IMG/VR virus record: IMGVR_UViG_3300020057_001243
Location: 1-49,052 of that record
Strand: one strand, 5' to 3'
DNA length: 49,052 nt
Origin: a virus
The notes below the pieces were generated by a model. The model was not told where the DNA came from. It worked only from the letters and a program-made list of their open reading frames with translations, and did not search any database. Both the position numbers and the translations under genes were made by a program. The number at the start of each line of letters is the position of its first letter. Positions within the stretch are counted from its first letter, which is position 1. Below, in pieces: positions 14,664-23,474 of this stretch.

Positions 14664-15958
14664 ATAACTCATCAATCGAATGGACAGACAAAACCTGGAA
14701 TCCTGTTTCAGGCTGCTCAAAGGTTTCCGCTGGATGTAAGAACTGCTATGCGGATGCAATGTTTACGAGATTCAAATCGAAATGGGGTGAGTTCAACGAT
14801 GTGAAGTGCCACGAGGACAAACTCGATGAACCGTTTAAGTTGAAGAAGCCGTCAAAGATTTTCGTGAATTCAATGAGCGATTTGTTCCATGAGAAGGTGC
14901 CATTCGAGTTTATCGATAAAGTTATGGCTGTCATTGCACTCAATCCGAAACACACTTTCCAAGTTCTTACCAAAAGACCAGAAAGAATGAAAGAGTATTT
15001 CGATTCATGGAATCAAATTGGCGGTGATTTCAATTTAACTGAGGCGATGGATGAAATAGAGGAAGAACTCTTACGTCACGAAATTTCTGGCGAACTCAAA
15101 AAGCAATTTCGTCCCGAACGTGGAAATGAAATCGATGACTCATTAATATACGATTCACGTCCACCTGTCATTCTGAAAAACCTATGGCTCGGTGTCTCTG
15201 TCGAAGATCAAAAGACCGCCGATGAGAGAATCCCAGTTTTGTTACATATTCCAAGCTACATTCGGTTTCTATCCTGTGAACCGTTATTAGGTCGAATTAA
15301 GTTCGATGATCTTTTAAAAAATTGGAATGCTTATGATCCAAAAATGTTCAAAATCGATTGGGTAATTGTAGGAGGGGAATCTGGAATAGGGGCAAGAGAG
15401 ATGCATCCAGACTGGGTTCGCTCTATCTTGAGTGAATGTGCCGATATGAGTATACCATTCTTTTTCAAGCAGTGGGGGGAGTGGATCTCGACAGATCAAG
15501 GTTCAGAACTTGATGAAATTCCCGTAAAGCCAGAACATTTAATTCCTATAAATATAGGAGGAAGACTGTCGACGCATTCTTTGATAAAAGTCGGCAAGAA
15601 AAAAGCTGGCTCATTGTTAGACGGCAAAGAATGGAAAGAGTTTCCAAGGGTTGGGGGAATGAGTATGGAAAATAATAAACCAACAGAACTTGAAGAAAAA
15701 ATCATACAAGCTGCACATATCGCTTGTATGGAATCTGGAATGGAAAAATCTCCAACCCCTAATCGGCTAATTGATAAACTTCGCAAAATCATGCCACCTA
15801 CTTGCACAACTAACGAAAGGCAATTTTTGGATGAGATAAGAGAAAAGTGCAAATGGTTCCCATACAGTGATGGAATGATTGGAATGAAACCAAATGGCAA
15901 CGCGACCAACATTTTTCAGGTAAATTTTGAGACAAACTTAAGGGAGCTAGTAGAATGA
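14660..15958 (+). CDS. phage Gp37/Gp68 (DUF5131) family protein
   Basis: A 432-residue protein. The N-terminal part matches the Gp37/Gp68 family: IEWTDKTWNPVSGCSKVSAG, with cysteines C19, C26 and C29 (C-x6-C-x2-C), then NSMSDLFHEKVP and FQVLTKRPERM. Downstream are WLGVSVEDQ, FLSCEPLLGRI and WVIVGGESG. The three-Cys motif and fold suggest a radical-SAM-like enzyme that may bind an iron-sulfur cluster; the substrate is unknown. It is longer than usual: residues about 330-432 are an extra helical/Cys-containing extension. ATGA overlaps on both sides. Confidence 0.85.
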   Translation: MNNSSIEWTDKTWNPVSGCSKVSAGCKNCYADAMFTRFKSKWGEFNDVKCHEDKLDEPFKLKKPSKIFVNSMSDLFHEKVPFEFIDKVMAVIALNPKHTFQVLTKRPERMKEYFDSWNQIGGDFNLTEAMDEIEEELLRHEISGELKKQFRPERGNEIDDSLIYDSRPPVILKNLWLGVSVEDQKTADERIPVLLHIPSYIRFLSCEPLLGRIKFDDLLKNWNAYDPKMFKIDWVIVGGESGIGAREMHPDWVRSILSECADMSIPFFFKQWGEWISTDQGSELDEIPVKPEHLIPINIGGRLSTHSLIKVGKKKAGSLLDGKEWKEFPRVGGMSMENNKPTELEEKIIQAAHIACMESGMEKSPTPNRLIDKLRKIMPPTCTTNERQFLDEIREKCKWFPYSDGMIGMKPNGNATNIFQVNFETNLRELVE

Positions 15959-16365
15959 GTGAAATTAAATACGATAACGAAAAAAACGTTTGTGCTTGCG
16001 ATAAATTTTCATTTCTTTTGGACGACTACGAATCCGAACGTCTTGCACATGAAGCGACAAAGCGAGAACTGGAACAACAAAAGCACGATACCTACCTAGT
16101 AACTAAAGAATATGAACGAGTATCAAAGGAACTGGAAGAGTTAAAACTAATTAACAAAATCGCGGTTCAAGGGTTAAACGATGCTTTAAAAGAAAAACAA
16201 AAACAATTTGAAGACTTAACTAGGCTGATCCAATTTGTGATTCCAAAGACCCAGGTTAGTCTATTCTCTGAAAGTGTAAAATCACCTAGGGCGCATAAAG
16301 CAATTATTGGTTGTATTAATAAAATGACAGCAATTATCGAATCATCAAGAGGTAATCATGAGTAA
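15955..16365 (+). CDS. coiled-coil hypothetical protein
   Basis: A 136-residue protein. Residues about 20-85 form a charged heptad coiled coil containing EATKRELEQQ, which is encoded by a 24-base segment repeated exactly in the next gene. No family is recognised. It overlaps the next gene by 8 bases. Confidence 0.55.
   Translation: MSEIKYDNEKNVCACDKFSFLLDDYESERLAHEATKRELEQQKHDTYLVTKEYERVSKELEELKLINKIAVQGLNDALKEKQKQFEDLTRLIQFVIPKTQVSLFSESVKSPRAHKAIIGCINKMTAIIESSRGNHE
16051..16074 (+). repeat. 24-base exact direct repeat, copy 1
   Basis: Identical to 16457-16480. It encodes EATKRELE in the same frame in both genes. Confidence 0.85.
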
Positions 16366-16669
16366 GATACGAAGATTCACAACAAACCCGATTCAAGGAC
16401 ACCCTCCATGCATTTTTGAAACAGAAGATGGCGAACTATGCTTATATTCGGATTTGGAAGCGACAAAGCGAGAACTGGAAGAGTTGCAAGTTGCGTTGCA
16501 AAATATAGCTCACCCTATTAATTATTTGCAAAATTTAGCTGATAAAGAAGGGCATAAATTAAGTGGCGAAAAAGCCATCAAGTTGAGCCAAGACCCAAAT
16601 TGGCTTACAGGATTGGCTAAAAACGCAATCGAAGCCTCCCGTCAAAGAGCAAAGGAGAAACAAGGATGA
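16358..16669 (+). CDS. hypothetical protein with shared coiled-coil element
   Basis: A 103-residue protein. It has a short N-terminal beta-rich part (residues 1-30), then EATKRELEELQ from the repeated DNA segment, and a helical C-terminus. It looks like a paralogue fragment of its upstream neighbour with a different N-terminus. Function unknown. Confidence 0.5.
   Translation: MSKIRRFTTNPIQGHPPCIFETEDGELCLYSDLEATKRELEELQVALQNIAHPINYLQNLADKEGHKLSGEKAIKLSQDPNWLTGLAKNAIEASRQRAKEKQG
16457..16480 (+). repeat. 24-base exact direct repeat, copy 2
   Basis: Second copy of 16051-16074, 406 bases downstream and in the same reading frame of the adjacent gene. Confidence 0.85.
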
Positions 16670-16905
16670 GCTCACAAATTTGTATCCACTGTCAATGCCT
16701 AATGCATCCTTTCGAAAGTGAAAAAGGAAACGGTAACGAGTGCATGGGTTGTATTGATCCACGAGATGAAATTGAGGATGATGATCCTTATTTTTTTTGT
16801 GATGATTGCCAATATGATTTTTGCTCTGATTTTGGTTGTGAAATAAAAAATGGGATTTTGCAACCAGATGTAGAAGGGTGGGGGATGCCGTTAAGTGAAA
16901 GATGA
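16666..16905 (+). CDS. small Cys-rich zinc-binding protein
   Basis: A 79-residue acidic protein with many cysteines: CIHC, CMGC, CDDC and further C residues. The spacing suits two zinc sites. It begins in an ATGA overlap. Function unknown. Confidence 0.55.
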   Translation: MSSQICIHCQCLMHPFESEKGNGNECMGCIDPRDEIEDDDPYFFCDDCQYDFCSDFGCEIKNGILQPDVEGWGMPLSER

Positions 16906-16923
16906 AAAAAAAGGAACCAAACA

Positions 16924-17271
16924 ATGATAAGATTTTTTAATATATTCTTTTATTTCCAAATCCTCATCTTGTTTTCAAAAAGGCTTCGGGAACTTTACCG
17001 ATATTCTCCTATAGAAGTTCGTGGAATGACCTTCCCAGGATTAATGCTTTTTCGTCCTTCATTTGCATTCTCAAAGTACCATAAAAATACAATCGTATGC
17101 TTAGAGAATAATGAGAATCAAATGAATATCAGAGCAGATTTCTTTATTCAAGGTCTGGTAGAAAATCCAGAAATTTGGAAAAAAATTGAAGAGGCAAGAA
17201 CTAGATTTATAACTGAAAGAAACTGCGAAGTCAAATACGGTGATGCGTGGTTTAGGATTAAAGAGTTCTAG
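16924..17271 (+). CDS. hypothetical protein with N-terminal hydrophobic segment
   Basis: A 115-residue protein. Residues 2-17 (IRFFNIFFYFQILILF) are hydrophobic and probably a membrane anchor; the rest is soluble and mixed alpha/beta. AAGGAA eight bases upstream supports ATG 16924. No family is recognised. Confidence 0.5.
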   Translation: MIRFFNIFFYFQILILFSKRLRELYRYSPIEVRGMTFPGLMLFRPSFAFSKYHKNTIVCLENNENQMNIRADFFIQGLVENPEIWKKIEEARTRFITERNCEVKYGDAWFRIKEF

Positions 17272-17664
17272 ATGATACCAATTTGTAGAGTTTGGGATAT
17301 CAAAAATGAAAAGATGATCTATCTTTCGGAATTTGAGAGATGGGGAATTATCGATCATACCAAAGATTCTACTCAAATCGCAACCGGACCAAATTGTATT
17401 TTTGTCTCTGATAATCCCGAATGCTTTGTTTGGATGCAGTTCTTGGGAACTCAAGATGCAAATGGGAATGATATTTTTGAGTTAGATATTCTAAAAGATG
17501 AATGGCATGATAATAATTACGCAATACCTTCCATAGAAGAAGGTCAGATTAATTTCAATTTAGGAATATTCGAATGTGGCGTTTCCCAAGCAAATGATTC
17601 TATTAAGCTTGGAAATAAATTTGAAAATAAAGATATCTTCGAAAGAGTAGCAGAATTTTTATGA
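17272..17664 (+). CDS. YopX family protein
   Basis: A 130-residue protein with the YopX signature: FLGTQDANGNDIFELDILKD in the middle (family form: TGLKDKNGKEIYEGDIV) and a GNKFENKDIFE end (family form: GNIYENPEL). YopX proteins are common in Gram-positive and other phages; their function is unknown. It starts directly at the stop codon of the previous gene. Confidence 0.8.
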   Translation: MIPICRVWDIKNEKMIYLSEFERWGIIDHTKDSTQIATGPNCIFVSDNPECFVWMQFLGTQDANGNDIFELDILKDEWHDNNYAIPSIEEGQINFNLGIFECGVSQANDSIKLGNKFENKDIFERVAEFL

Positions 17665-17897
17665 ACGATTTAGAAAAAAAGGAAATTATGCTGAAATGGG
17701 TAGCCGATTGTGCTGAACTTCAGGCATTAAAAGAAATAGAAATCGCAAAAGTAAAAATCAATTTGGCAACTTCCTTACTAAAAAATCCTCTAGGAACATT
17801 ATTAGCTTTATCAACAACAGATTTTTACCAAAACCAAATAGACGCGATTCGATCACAGGCACCTCCACCATGTCCGTTATGGTTTAAGGAAGGTTAA
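17661..17897 (+). CDS. small hypothetical protein, last gene of the early run
   Basis: A 78-residue helical protein, ATGA overlap upstream, followed by an 88-base gap with a promoter-like palindrome. No family recognised. Confidence 0.5.
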   Translation: MNDLEKKEIMLKWVADCAELQALKEIEIAKVKINLATSLLKNPLGTLLALSTTDFYQNQIDAIRSQAPPPCPLWFKEG

Positions 17898-17952
17898 TTC
17901 CCCAGTATATCAAAAAAATAGTTTACTTCTAAGTTCATTCTTTAGTGTGAAA

Positions 17953-17972
17953 TATAACTAATTAATGTTATA
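17953..17972 (+). promoter_or_regulatory. palindromic promoter/operator candidate
   Basis: TATAAC at 17953-17958 and GTTATA at 17967-17972 form a perfect 6-base inverted repeat around TAATTAAT. TATAAC could be a -10 box with its start near 17965, before the ribosome site ACGAGGT and ATG 17986. An overlapping palindrome suggests repressor or activator control of the second transcription unit. The -35 is poor. Confidence 0.4.
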
Positions 17973-17985
17973 CGAGGTAGATTAG

Positions 17986-18402
17986 ATGAAAGCAATTAAA
18001 GAGATTATTGAAACAAACGGTGGGATGGGATATTTAAAAAACCATCCGTCGATTAAAATTCAGAACAGTGTATATATGGATTTGATCATAGAATACATTG
18101 GTGATGATGAGAGAGGAAATCCTCTTATTTCTGTAGCACATTATTATGTGCAGAATGGCGATCTAATGTCAGATCCAGAAATAGTATTTTCCGTAGACAT
18201 CGATTGGAACTTTACTCCTATTTCTATAACTCAATCGGCTTTCGGAAGATACCATGAAGTGTATTTTGTCCGAGATGGAAAGTATTACAAGAATCTAGTT
18301 TTATACAAGGAACTGGTCGGATTCTCAAAAATATGGAATAAGAATATTGTTGAGCAAGGATTTGTCAAAGTCTTCAAAAAGCTAAAGGCGATTGCGTGTT
18401 AG
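17986..18402 (+). CDS. hypothetical protein, first gene of second unit
   Basis: A 138-residue, beta-rich protein (many short strands between residues 20 and 110). ACGAGGTAG upstream is a good ribosome site. No family is recognised. It lies right after the palindromic promoter candidate and is probably the first gene of the middle/late unit. Confidence 0.55.
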   Translation: MKAIKEIIETNGGMGYLKNHPSIKIQNSVYMDLIIEYIGDDERGNPLISVAHYYVQNGDLMSDPEIVFSVDIDWNFTPISITQSAFGRYHEVYFVRDGKYYKNLVLYKELVGFSKIWNKNIVEQGFVKVFKKLKAIAC

Positions 18403-18629
18403 CGAATGATTTACAATCACCAGATAATCTTTCTGGTGATTCCTTGGAAGATATTCACTATCAATTGAAATTAATAAAGCTAATGTTGCTTAGTGGAGAG
18501 ATTGACTATGAACGTGCAAAAGAAAAGGCAAAGCCTTACATCGAAATTCTTAATGCAAAAGCGAACATTATTGCTCGTAAGTACGGAAAACAATTTTATC
18601 CAATTAGCTTTTTAGGATTCATGAGATGA
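18396..18629 (+). CDS. small hypothetical protein with GTG start
   Basis: A 77-residue helical protein from GTG at 18396, with AAAGG upstream, overlapping the previous gene by 7 bases. It resembles small phage proteins of unknown role (EDIHYQLKLIKLMLLSGEID… helix pair). ATGA overlap with the DUF488 gene. Confidence 0.5.
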   Translation: MLANDLQSPDNLSGDSLEDIHYQLKLIKLMLLSGEIDYERAKEKAKPYIEILNAKANIIARKYGKQFYPISFLGFMR

Positions 18630-19006
18630 AGATTTATACAAGCTACTTCGGATTTGTTAAGAAACTCCCAGAGACAATTATTCCGATATCAATTTCGAGA
18701 TATGCGAGATTTTGGAAAGGAAGAGAGTATAAGAATTTGGCTCCCGATCCAGCAATTATGAATTATTCTGAAGAAAGATACTCAGAAAGATTTAACGCAT
18801 ATCTAGAATCACTAAATATCGAGAGAGTGATAGAAGAATTGCTTATACTTTCTTCAGGGAAAGATTGTGCTCTTTTGTGCTACGAAAAACCAGAGGACTT
18901 CTGTCATAGAAAATTAGTCGCTAGGTGGATTCAAAATAAAAAAGGGATTGAAGTTTCAGAATTCGTTGATCAATCTGATTCGGAGAATCCCGGGTTATTT
19001 AGCTGA
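18626..19006 (+). CDS. DUF488 family protein
   Basis: A 126-residue protein with the DUF488 hallmark at residues 85-95 (CYEKPEDFCHR), preceded by a strand-helix pattern starting MKIYTSYFGF. DUF488 proteins are small, cysteine-containing and of unknown activity; phage copies are frequent. Its stop TGA overlaps the presumed CTG start of the next gene. Confidence 0.75.
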   Translation: MKIYTSYFGFVKKLPETIIPISISRYARFWKGREYKNLAPDPAIMNYSEERYSERFNAYLESLNIERVIEELLILSSGKDCALLCYEKPEDFCHRKLVARWIQNKKGIEVSEFVDQSDSENPGLFS

Positions 19007-20301
19007 GTTTTATTGGATCTGTACCACCTGAAGCAAGAGCAATCTTAATAGATTTGTTACAATTTGTCCCCAAATCAGAACATCTTTACGTTGGATGTTC
19101 TGGGAATTTCACTATAGATAGAATCTTATCCAATCAAGGTTATTCTATTCATTCCAACGATGTTTCTTTATATTCTAAAACGATTTCGGAAATCGTTCTT
19201 GGGAAAAAATCTGAATTCATTTGTATCGATCCAATTTACAAATCAGTTTTTTCAAAATGGAAGGACTCGAAATTCAAATCCATAATTCAGATTATGTTCG
19301 TGCTAAAAACTTCTGCATTCAGGCCATGCAAAAATGATTATCAAAAATCGATGTGGGAATCTTACCTACAAAAGTCGGATGAGTTTTATGAGAAGAGCCT
19401 CAATAAATTTGAAAAGAATGAAGTTTTTGATTTTAAGATCGATTCATTTCATTACGGAGATTTTCGAGATCACATAAGTGAAGCACGCGGAACCTCTTTA
19501 ATTTTTGCACCTACATACAAAGGTGGATATGAAAAAATTTATCAGACGATCGAAGAAGTCTTTGAATATGAAAGGGCTGTTTATTCAATTTTCGATAGTA
19601 AAGCCGCTGGAAGTATTTATTTAGACATTTTGGAAAAAGGGAAATCCATTATTTATTCTGACATAGATTTTAAGGAATTGAGTACTTATAAAAGAGGAGT
19701 GGTTCAATTTCCAAAGAAGAGGAATATATTCCTTTATTCAAATGTGAGTGATAAAAAGTATTTTTTTACAACTCCAGAATCCAAAAAAGATCTAAATGCA
19801 AAGATAATTCCTTCTGATTTTTCTTTCTCGAATTCCACAAAGATATCCATAGCGAAAGTACAATCTGAATTAATTTTCCACTACAAGCACTTGTTCATGT
19901 CTTCAAGAGTGAATTACTCGGAAAACGAAGACTTCGGAATCGCATTTTTAGCGGACGGAATGATTTTTGGGTTTGCTGGGTTTAATAAATTTATGAGTTC
20001 GGAAGAAAACTTATTTTTATCTAGCGACTTTGTTTTTCCATCCGGAGAGAAAAGACTATCAAAACTCCTTATCATGCTTCTTCTTTCGAAGGAGATTAGG
20101 AAGCTATTAATTCGGCACTACATCCATGCTTATCAAGGTCTTAAGACTTCTGTTTATACTGAGCATCCAATTTCTATGAAATACCGCGGCATTTTTGAAT
20201 TACTTGATCGGAAAAAGGGGAAACTTGTCTACCAGCAAGAATTCAAAAATGAATATATTAACGAGGTATTTATTAGGTGGTTCAAAACAAAGAGGAAATA
20301 A
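19003..20301 (+). CDS. putative antirestriction adenine methyltransferase
   Basis: A protein of about 432 residues. The N-terminal part (IGSVPPEARAILIDLL, then YVGCSGNFTIDRIL and SNDVSLYSKTI) matches the phage family annotated as putative antirestriction adenine methyltransferase; GCSGNFT at 31-37 is motif I. APTYKGGYE, where relatives have PPTYKGGYE, is motif IV. The family-like N-terminus extends upstream of the first TTG (19054), and no ATG/GTG/TTG exists before the in-frame stop at 19000. CTG at 19003 (CTGA overlap) or ATT at 19012 must serve as start. It sits between DUF488 and ParB-domain genes, a common phage order. Confidence 0.65.
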   Translation: MSFIGSVPPEARAILIDLLQFVPKSEHLYVGCSGNFTIDRILSNQGYSIHSNDVSLYSKTISEIVLGKKSEFICIDPIYKSVFSKWKDSKFKSIIQIMFVLKTSAFRPCKNDYQKSMWESYLQKSDEFYEKSLNKFEKNEVFDFKIDSFHYGDFRDHISEARGTSLIFAPTYKGGYEKIYQTIEEVFEYERAVYSIFDSKAAGSIYLDILEKGKSIIYSDIDFKELSTYKRGVVQFPKKRNIFLYSNVSDKKYFFTTPESKKDLNAKIIPSDFSFSNSTKISIAKVQSELIFHYKHLFMSSRVNYSENEDFGIAFLADGMIFGFAGFNKFMSSEENLFLSSDFVFPSGEKRLSKLLIMLLLSKEIRKLLIRHYIHAYQGLKTSVYTEHPISMKYRGIFELLDRKKGKLVYQQEFKNEYINEVFIRWFKTKRK

Positions 20302-21014
20302 GGAAGAAGCTCGAAGAAATAAACGAGATCATTTCTCCCTATAAACTGGCTTGGGTAAATCCCCAAGAGGATTGCGAACTTCTACGCAATAACGCAAGAT
20401 ACATGACTCCAGACCAAATGGAGAAGCTAGTTCGGAATATTAAAACGGATGGTTTCCTTTCCCAGCTTCCTTTTGCAGTGAAATCGGGTGAAAAATTCAG
20501 AATAATTTCTGGAAATCACAGAGTAACCGCAGCGATCAAGGCCAGTCTTTTGGGAATCCTTATCCTCTATGTAGATGAGATAGACGCACAAAAGGAAATC
20601 GCGATCCAGTTATCTCACAATTCTATCGTTGGCCAGGATGATATCGGAATTCTAAAACAACTCTATAGCCAGATCCAAGAGATTGATCTTAAAGCCTATT
20701 CAGGTATAGATGAGAAATTACTCCTCAATTATCAAATACCTGAATTAGTTCCTATATCTGAATCAGACATCCAGCTAAATGAAGTAAGACTTTTTTACTC
20801 AGATTTAGATTTAACCAGGTTTGATCAGATACTAGAACGATTAGAAAAATCAATCATCGATGAGAAAAGAGACAGGATCATTTTTGGTGATTTTACCAAC
20901 TTTGTTGAAACTTTAACAAAAGTTAAGAAAAAGATAAATGTAAAAAATCATTCAGTTGCTTTTATTCGAATGCTGGAAATTTGCGAAGACTATTTAAACG
21001 AAAAGGAAGCTTAA
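20277..21014 (+). CDS. ParB-domain protein next to terminase
   Basis: A 245-residue protein with an N-terminal ParB/Spo0J domain: MEKLVRNIKTDGF, then PFAVKSGEKFRIISGNHRVTAA with the GNHR motif at 79-82. GTG 20277 is the start, with ACGAGGT nine bases upstream. The domain binds CTP in partition proteins and is a nuclease in others. Proteins of this type placed before phage terminase genes are common and may help DNA modification or packaging rather than partition. The C-terminal 100 residues are unfamiliar. Confidence 0.75.
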   Translation: MVQNKEEIRKKLEEINEIISPYKLAWVNPQEDCELLRNNARYMTPDQMEKLVRNIKTDGFLSQLPFAVKSGEKFRIISGNHRVTAAIKASLLGILILYVDEIDAQKEIAIQLSHNSIVGQDDIGILKQLYSQIQEIDLKAYSGIDEKLLLNYQIPELVPISESDIQLNEVRLFYSDLDLTRFDQILERLEKSIIDEKRDRIIFGDFTNFVETLTKVKKKINVKNHSVAFIRMLEICEDYLNEKEA

Positions 21015-21457
21015 TGCGAAACCATGGACGCCCATCCAAACTAACAGAAGATACGAAAAAGAAACTTTTTGCAGCTATTTCCAATGGCCATAGTTATGAA
21101 ACTGCATGTGCCCTTAGCGGAATTTCCGAGAGAACATTTTACTTCTGGAAAAAAAAAGCAGAGAATCAAAATGAGAGAGGTGAATTTTTTCAGTTTATTC
21201 AGGAACTAAAAAGCACCGAGGCGATCGCTAAAGTAAAACTACTAAACGATATTCAAAAAGACCCTTCCTGGCAGTCCAAAGCCTGGATACTTGAAAGACG
21301 TTGGTCCAGGGAATGGGGTAAGAAGCAATTAGTGGATCTCCTGAATGAAAAGCTAAAAGATATTGATTTCAATCGTCTCACCGATATTCAGCTGAACAGG
21401 ATTCAGAGCGGTGAAGATGTGTTAGATGTTCTTTTGGAGGACTTAAAAGCTAGGTAG
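21014..21457 (+). CDS. HTH protein, TerS-like
   Basis: A 147-residue protein with an N-terminal helix-turn-helix of the transposase/terminase-small type (GRPSKLTEDTKKKLFAAISNG, then SYETACALSGISERTFYFWKK). The C-terminus (FNRLTDIQLNRIQSGEDVLDVLL) parallels the C-terminus of the next gene product. TAATG overlap with the ParB-domain gene. It may be a second small terminase subunit or a DNA-binding regulator of packaging. Confidence 0.65.
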   Translation: MRNHGRPSKLTEDTKKKLFAAISNGHSYETACALSGISERTFYFWKKKAENQNERGEFFQFIQELKSTEAIAKVKLLNDIQKDPSWQSKAWILERRWSREWGKKQLVDLLNEKLKDIDFNRLTDIQLNRIQSGEDVLDVLLEDLKAR

Positions 21458-21463
21458 GTATTT

Positions 21464-22066
21464 ATGAAAAAAAGCTCTAAAACAAAAATTAATGATAAGC
21501 AAAAACTCTTTATTCAGAGCTTTATTACGGATTTTAACGCTTCGCGTGCTTATCGCGAAGTTTATGGAGTAAAGAACGAAAGAACGGCAGTGGCAGCTAG
21601 TTCCAGATTGTTGACAAATGTTGACATTGTTCAATATAAGAACGAACTCCTTAAGCAAATCTTGGATTCGAAAATTGAGGATTTGAGGTATAGAATTCAA
21701 AACGAATTAGTGGTAAGATCTTTTATCAGAGTAAATGATGTAATGAATAAGGAAGGGGAATTTGATCTTGAGAAAATAAAGAATCTCCCATTAGGAATGG
21801 TTAAGAAAATCACGATCATCAAGGAATTCACAAAGGACGGTAGCCCGATAATGAATCACCATCTTGAATTAGGTGATAATCATAAGCCTCTCGAACTTTT
21901 AGGAAAAACCGTTGGATCTTTTGACAAAATAAATCAATCGGATGTGTTACAATTCTTAAAGGATATTGATCTGACAAAACTTTCAGAAGACCAGTTACTG
22001 CGTATCAGTAATGGTGAGAATCCGCTAGAGGTACTCTTTGGCCATTACCGCCGTATTACCGCTTGA
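21464..22066 (+). CDS. terS: terminase small subunit
   Basis: A 200-residue protein of the Terminase_2 type: KQKLFIQSFITDFNASRAYR helix start, RTAVAASSRLLTN second helix of the HTH, then a long helical oligomerisation region and ELGDNHKPLELLGKTVGSF. It recognises the phage packaging site and loads the large subunit. Its end overlaps the large-subunit gene by 29 bases. The C-terminal tail (LSEDQLLRISNGENPLEVLF) is similar to that of the upstream HTH protein. Confidence 0.85.
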   Translation: MKKSSKTKINDKQKLFIQSFITDFNASRAYREVYGVKNERTAVAASSRLLTNVDIVQYKNELLKQILDSKIEDLRYRIQNELVVRSFIRVNDVMNKEGEFDLEKIKNLPLGMVKKITIIKEFTKDGSPIMNHHLELGDNHKPLELLGKTVGSFDKINQSDVLQFLKDIDLTKLSEDQLLRISNGENPLEVLFGHYRRITA

Positions 22067-23474
22067 GCTAAGAGTTAAGATCGCTCGTGAAATCAAATCA
22101 CGAGAGGACGATTCTGAGAAGCAAGAGATTCTATCTTTCAAGGAGTTTATTCGTAAGTTTATACCGCATTTTAAATTTTACTGGCACACTGAAGTAATCA
22201 TTCAGCGCCTTCAGGATGTTGCAGATGGAAAGATCAATCGTTTGATGATCTTTCTGCCTCCGAGACATTCCAAATCGGAACTTGTTTCAAGAATTTTCCC
22301 AGCATACATCCAGTATGCTTATAAAAATCGTCATGTTGGCCTCTGTTCGTATTCTGCGGACTTAGCAACTGGTTTTGGATGGGATGCCCGAGAGAACTAT
22401 AAAAGAACCGGTGGAAGGCTTTTAAAAGAAGCTTCGAAGAAATGGAAAGCCTGGCATGGCGGTGAGATGTGGTCGGCTGGGGTCGGCGGTCCCATTACTG
22501 GAAAGGGTTTTCACATTGGAGAAATTGATGATCCGATCAAGAATGCTCAGGATGCTCAATCAGAGACCATAAGAACAAAGCATATTCAATGGTATCAATC
22601 CACTTTTTATTCCAGAGCAGAACCAGGTGAAGCTATCATACTTTGTATGACGAGGTGGCATGAAGGGGACCTTGCCGGTTGGCTTCTTGATCAAGAAAAA
22701 ATCGGTGATGAGGAATCTGAGCGATGGCACATCATTCATTATGAAGCCATAAAGACATCCAAAGCATATAAATATCCAGATAGCTGCACCGTTGAACCAG
22801 ACCCACGTAAAACAGGCGATGCCCTATGTCCTGAAAGATATCCAGTAAGTAGGCTTAAACGTATCGAAAAGCGAATCGGTTCATACTATTGGAATGCACT
22901 TTATCAAGGATGGCCAACTTCCTTCGGTGGAAATATTGTTCGAAAAGAATGGATAAGAGAATACACTCATCTTCCTGAAGGAAATCGATTATACATTCAA
23001 TCTTGGGACCTTACTTTTGATGATACTGTAAATTCAGATTATGTTGTTGGAACAGTTTGGTGCAAGATCGGTGCGAATAAGTATTTAATCGATATGTATA
23101 GAAAACAGGCCGACATCATCGAAACGATGAGGGCAATAAGAACTTTCAAGAGCATTTATCCAGAAACATCTGCAATTCTTATAGAAAACGCTGCAAATGG
23201 AAAGGCAACTAACAAACTTTTAAAAAATGAAATTGCAGGGATTATTTTACGAGATCCAGCTGGGAGCAAGCCGGATAGATTACGCGCTGCAGCTCCTCAA
23301 TTTGAAGCTGGCAATGTATTCTTTCCCAAAAACTCAGCGTTCGTAGATCTTGTCGTACACGAGTTACTTGGCTTCCCAACCGCCAAACATGATGACATTG
23401 TTGATACGATTTCAATGGGCCTTCTGTATCTTGAAAATCCAGATGTCTTTAAACCGAATTTTGTTTATGTATAA
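22038..23474 (+). CDS. terL: terminase large subunit (ATPase/nuclease)
   Basis: A 478-residue packaging motor. The ATPase part has a Walker A-like LPPRHSKS at 73-80 and an acidic Walker B region (IGEIDDPIKN). The C-terminal RNase H-type nuclease has D324 in QSWDLTFDD, IENAANGKA, and the AKHDDIVDTISM end with D452/D453. TTG 22038 is used, with AGAGG about 6 bases upstream inside terS; a later ATG would delete the ATPase start. Downstream 23475-23597 is non-coding, with small TCGC…GCGA hairpins and no clear promoter. Confidence 0.92.
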   Translation: MAITAVLPLELRVKIAREIKSREDDSEKQEILSFKEFIRKFIPHFKFYWHTEVIIQRLQDVADGKINRLMIFLPPRHSKSELVSRIFPAYIQYAYKNRHVGLCSYSADLATGFGWDARENYKRTGGRLLKEASKKWKAWHGGEMWSAGVGGPITGKGFHIGEIDDPIKNAQDAQSETIRTKHIQWYQSTFYSRAEPGEAIILCMTRWHEGDLAGWLLDQEKIGDEESERWHIIHYEAIKTSKAYKYPDSCTVEPDPRKTGDALCPERYPVSRLKRIEKRIGSYYWNALYQGWPTSFGGNIVRKEWIREYTHLPEGNRLYIQSWDLTFDDTVNSDYVVGTVWCKIGANKYLIDMYRKQADIIETMRAIRTFKSIYPETSAILIENAANGKATNKLLKNEIAGIILRDPAGSKPDRLRAAAPQFEAGNVFFPKNSAFVDLVVHELLGFPTAKHDDIVDTISMGLLYLENPDVFKPNFVYV

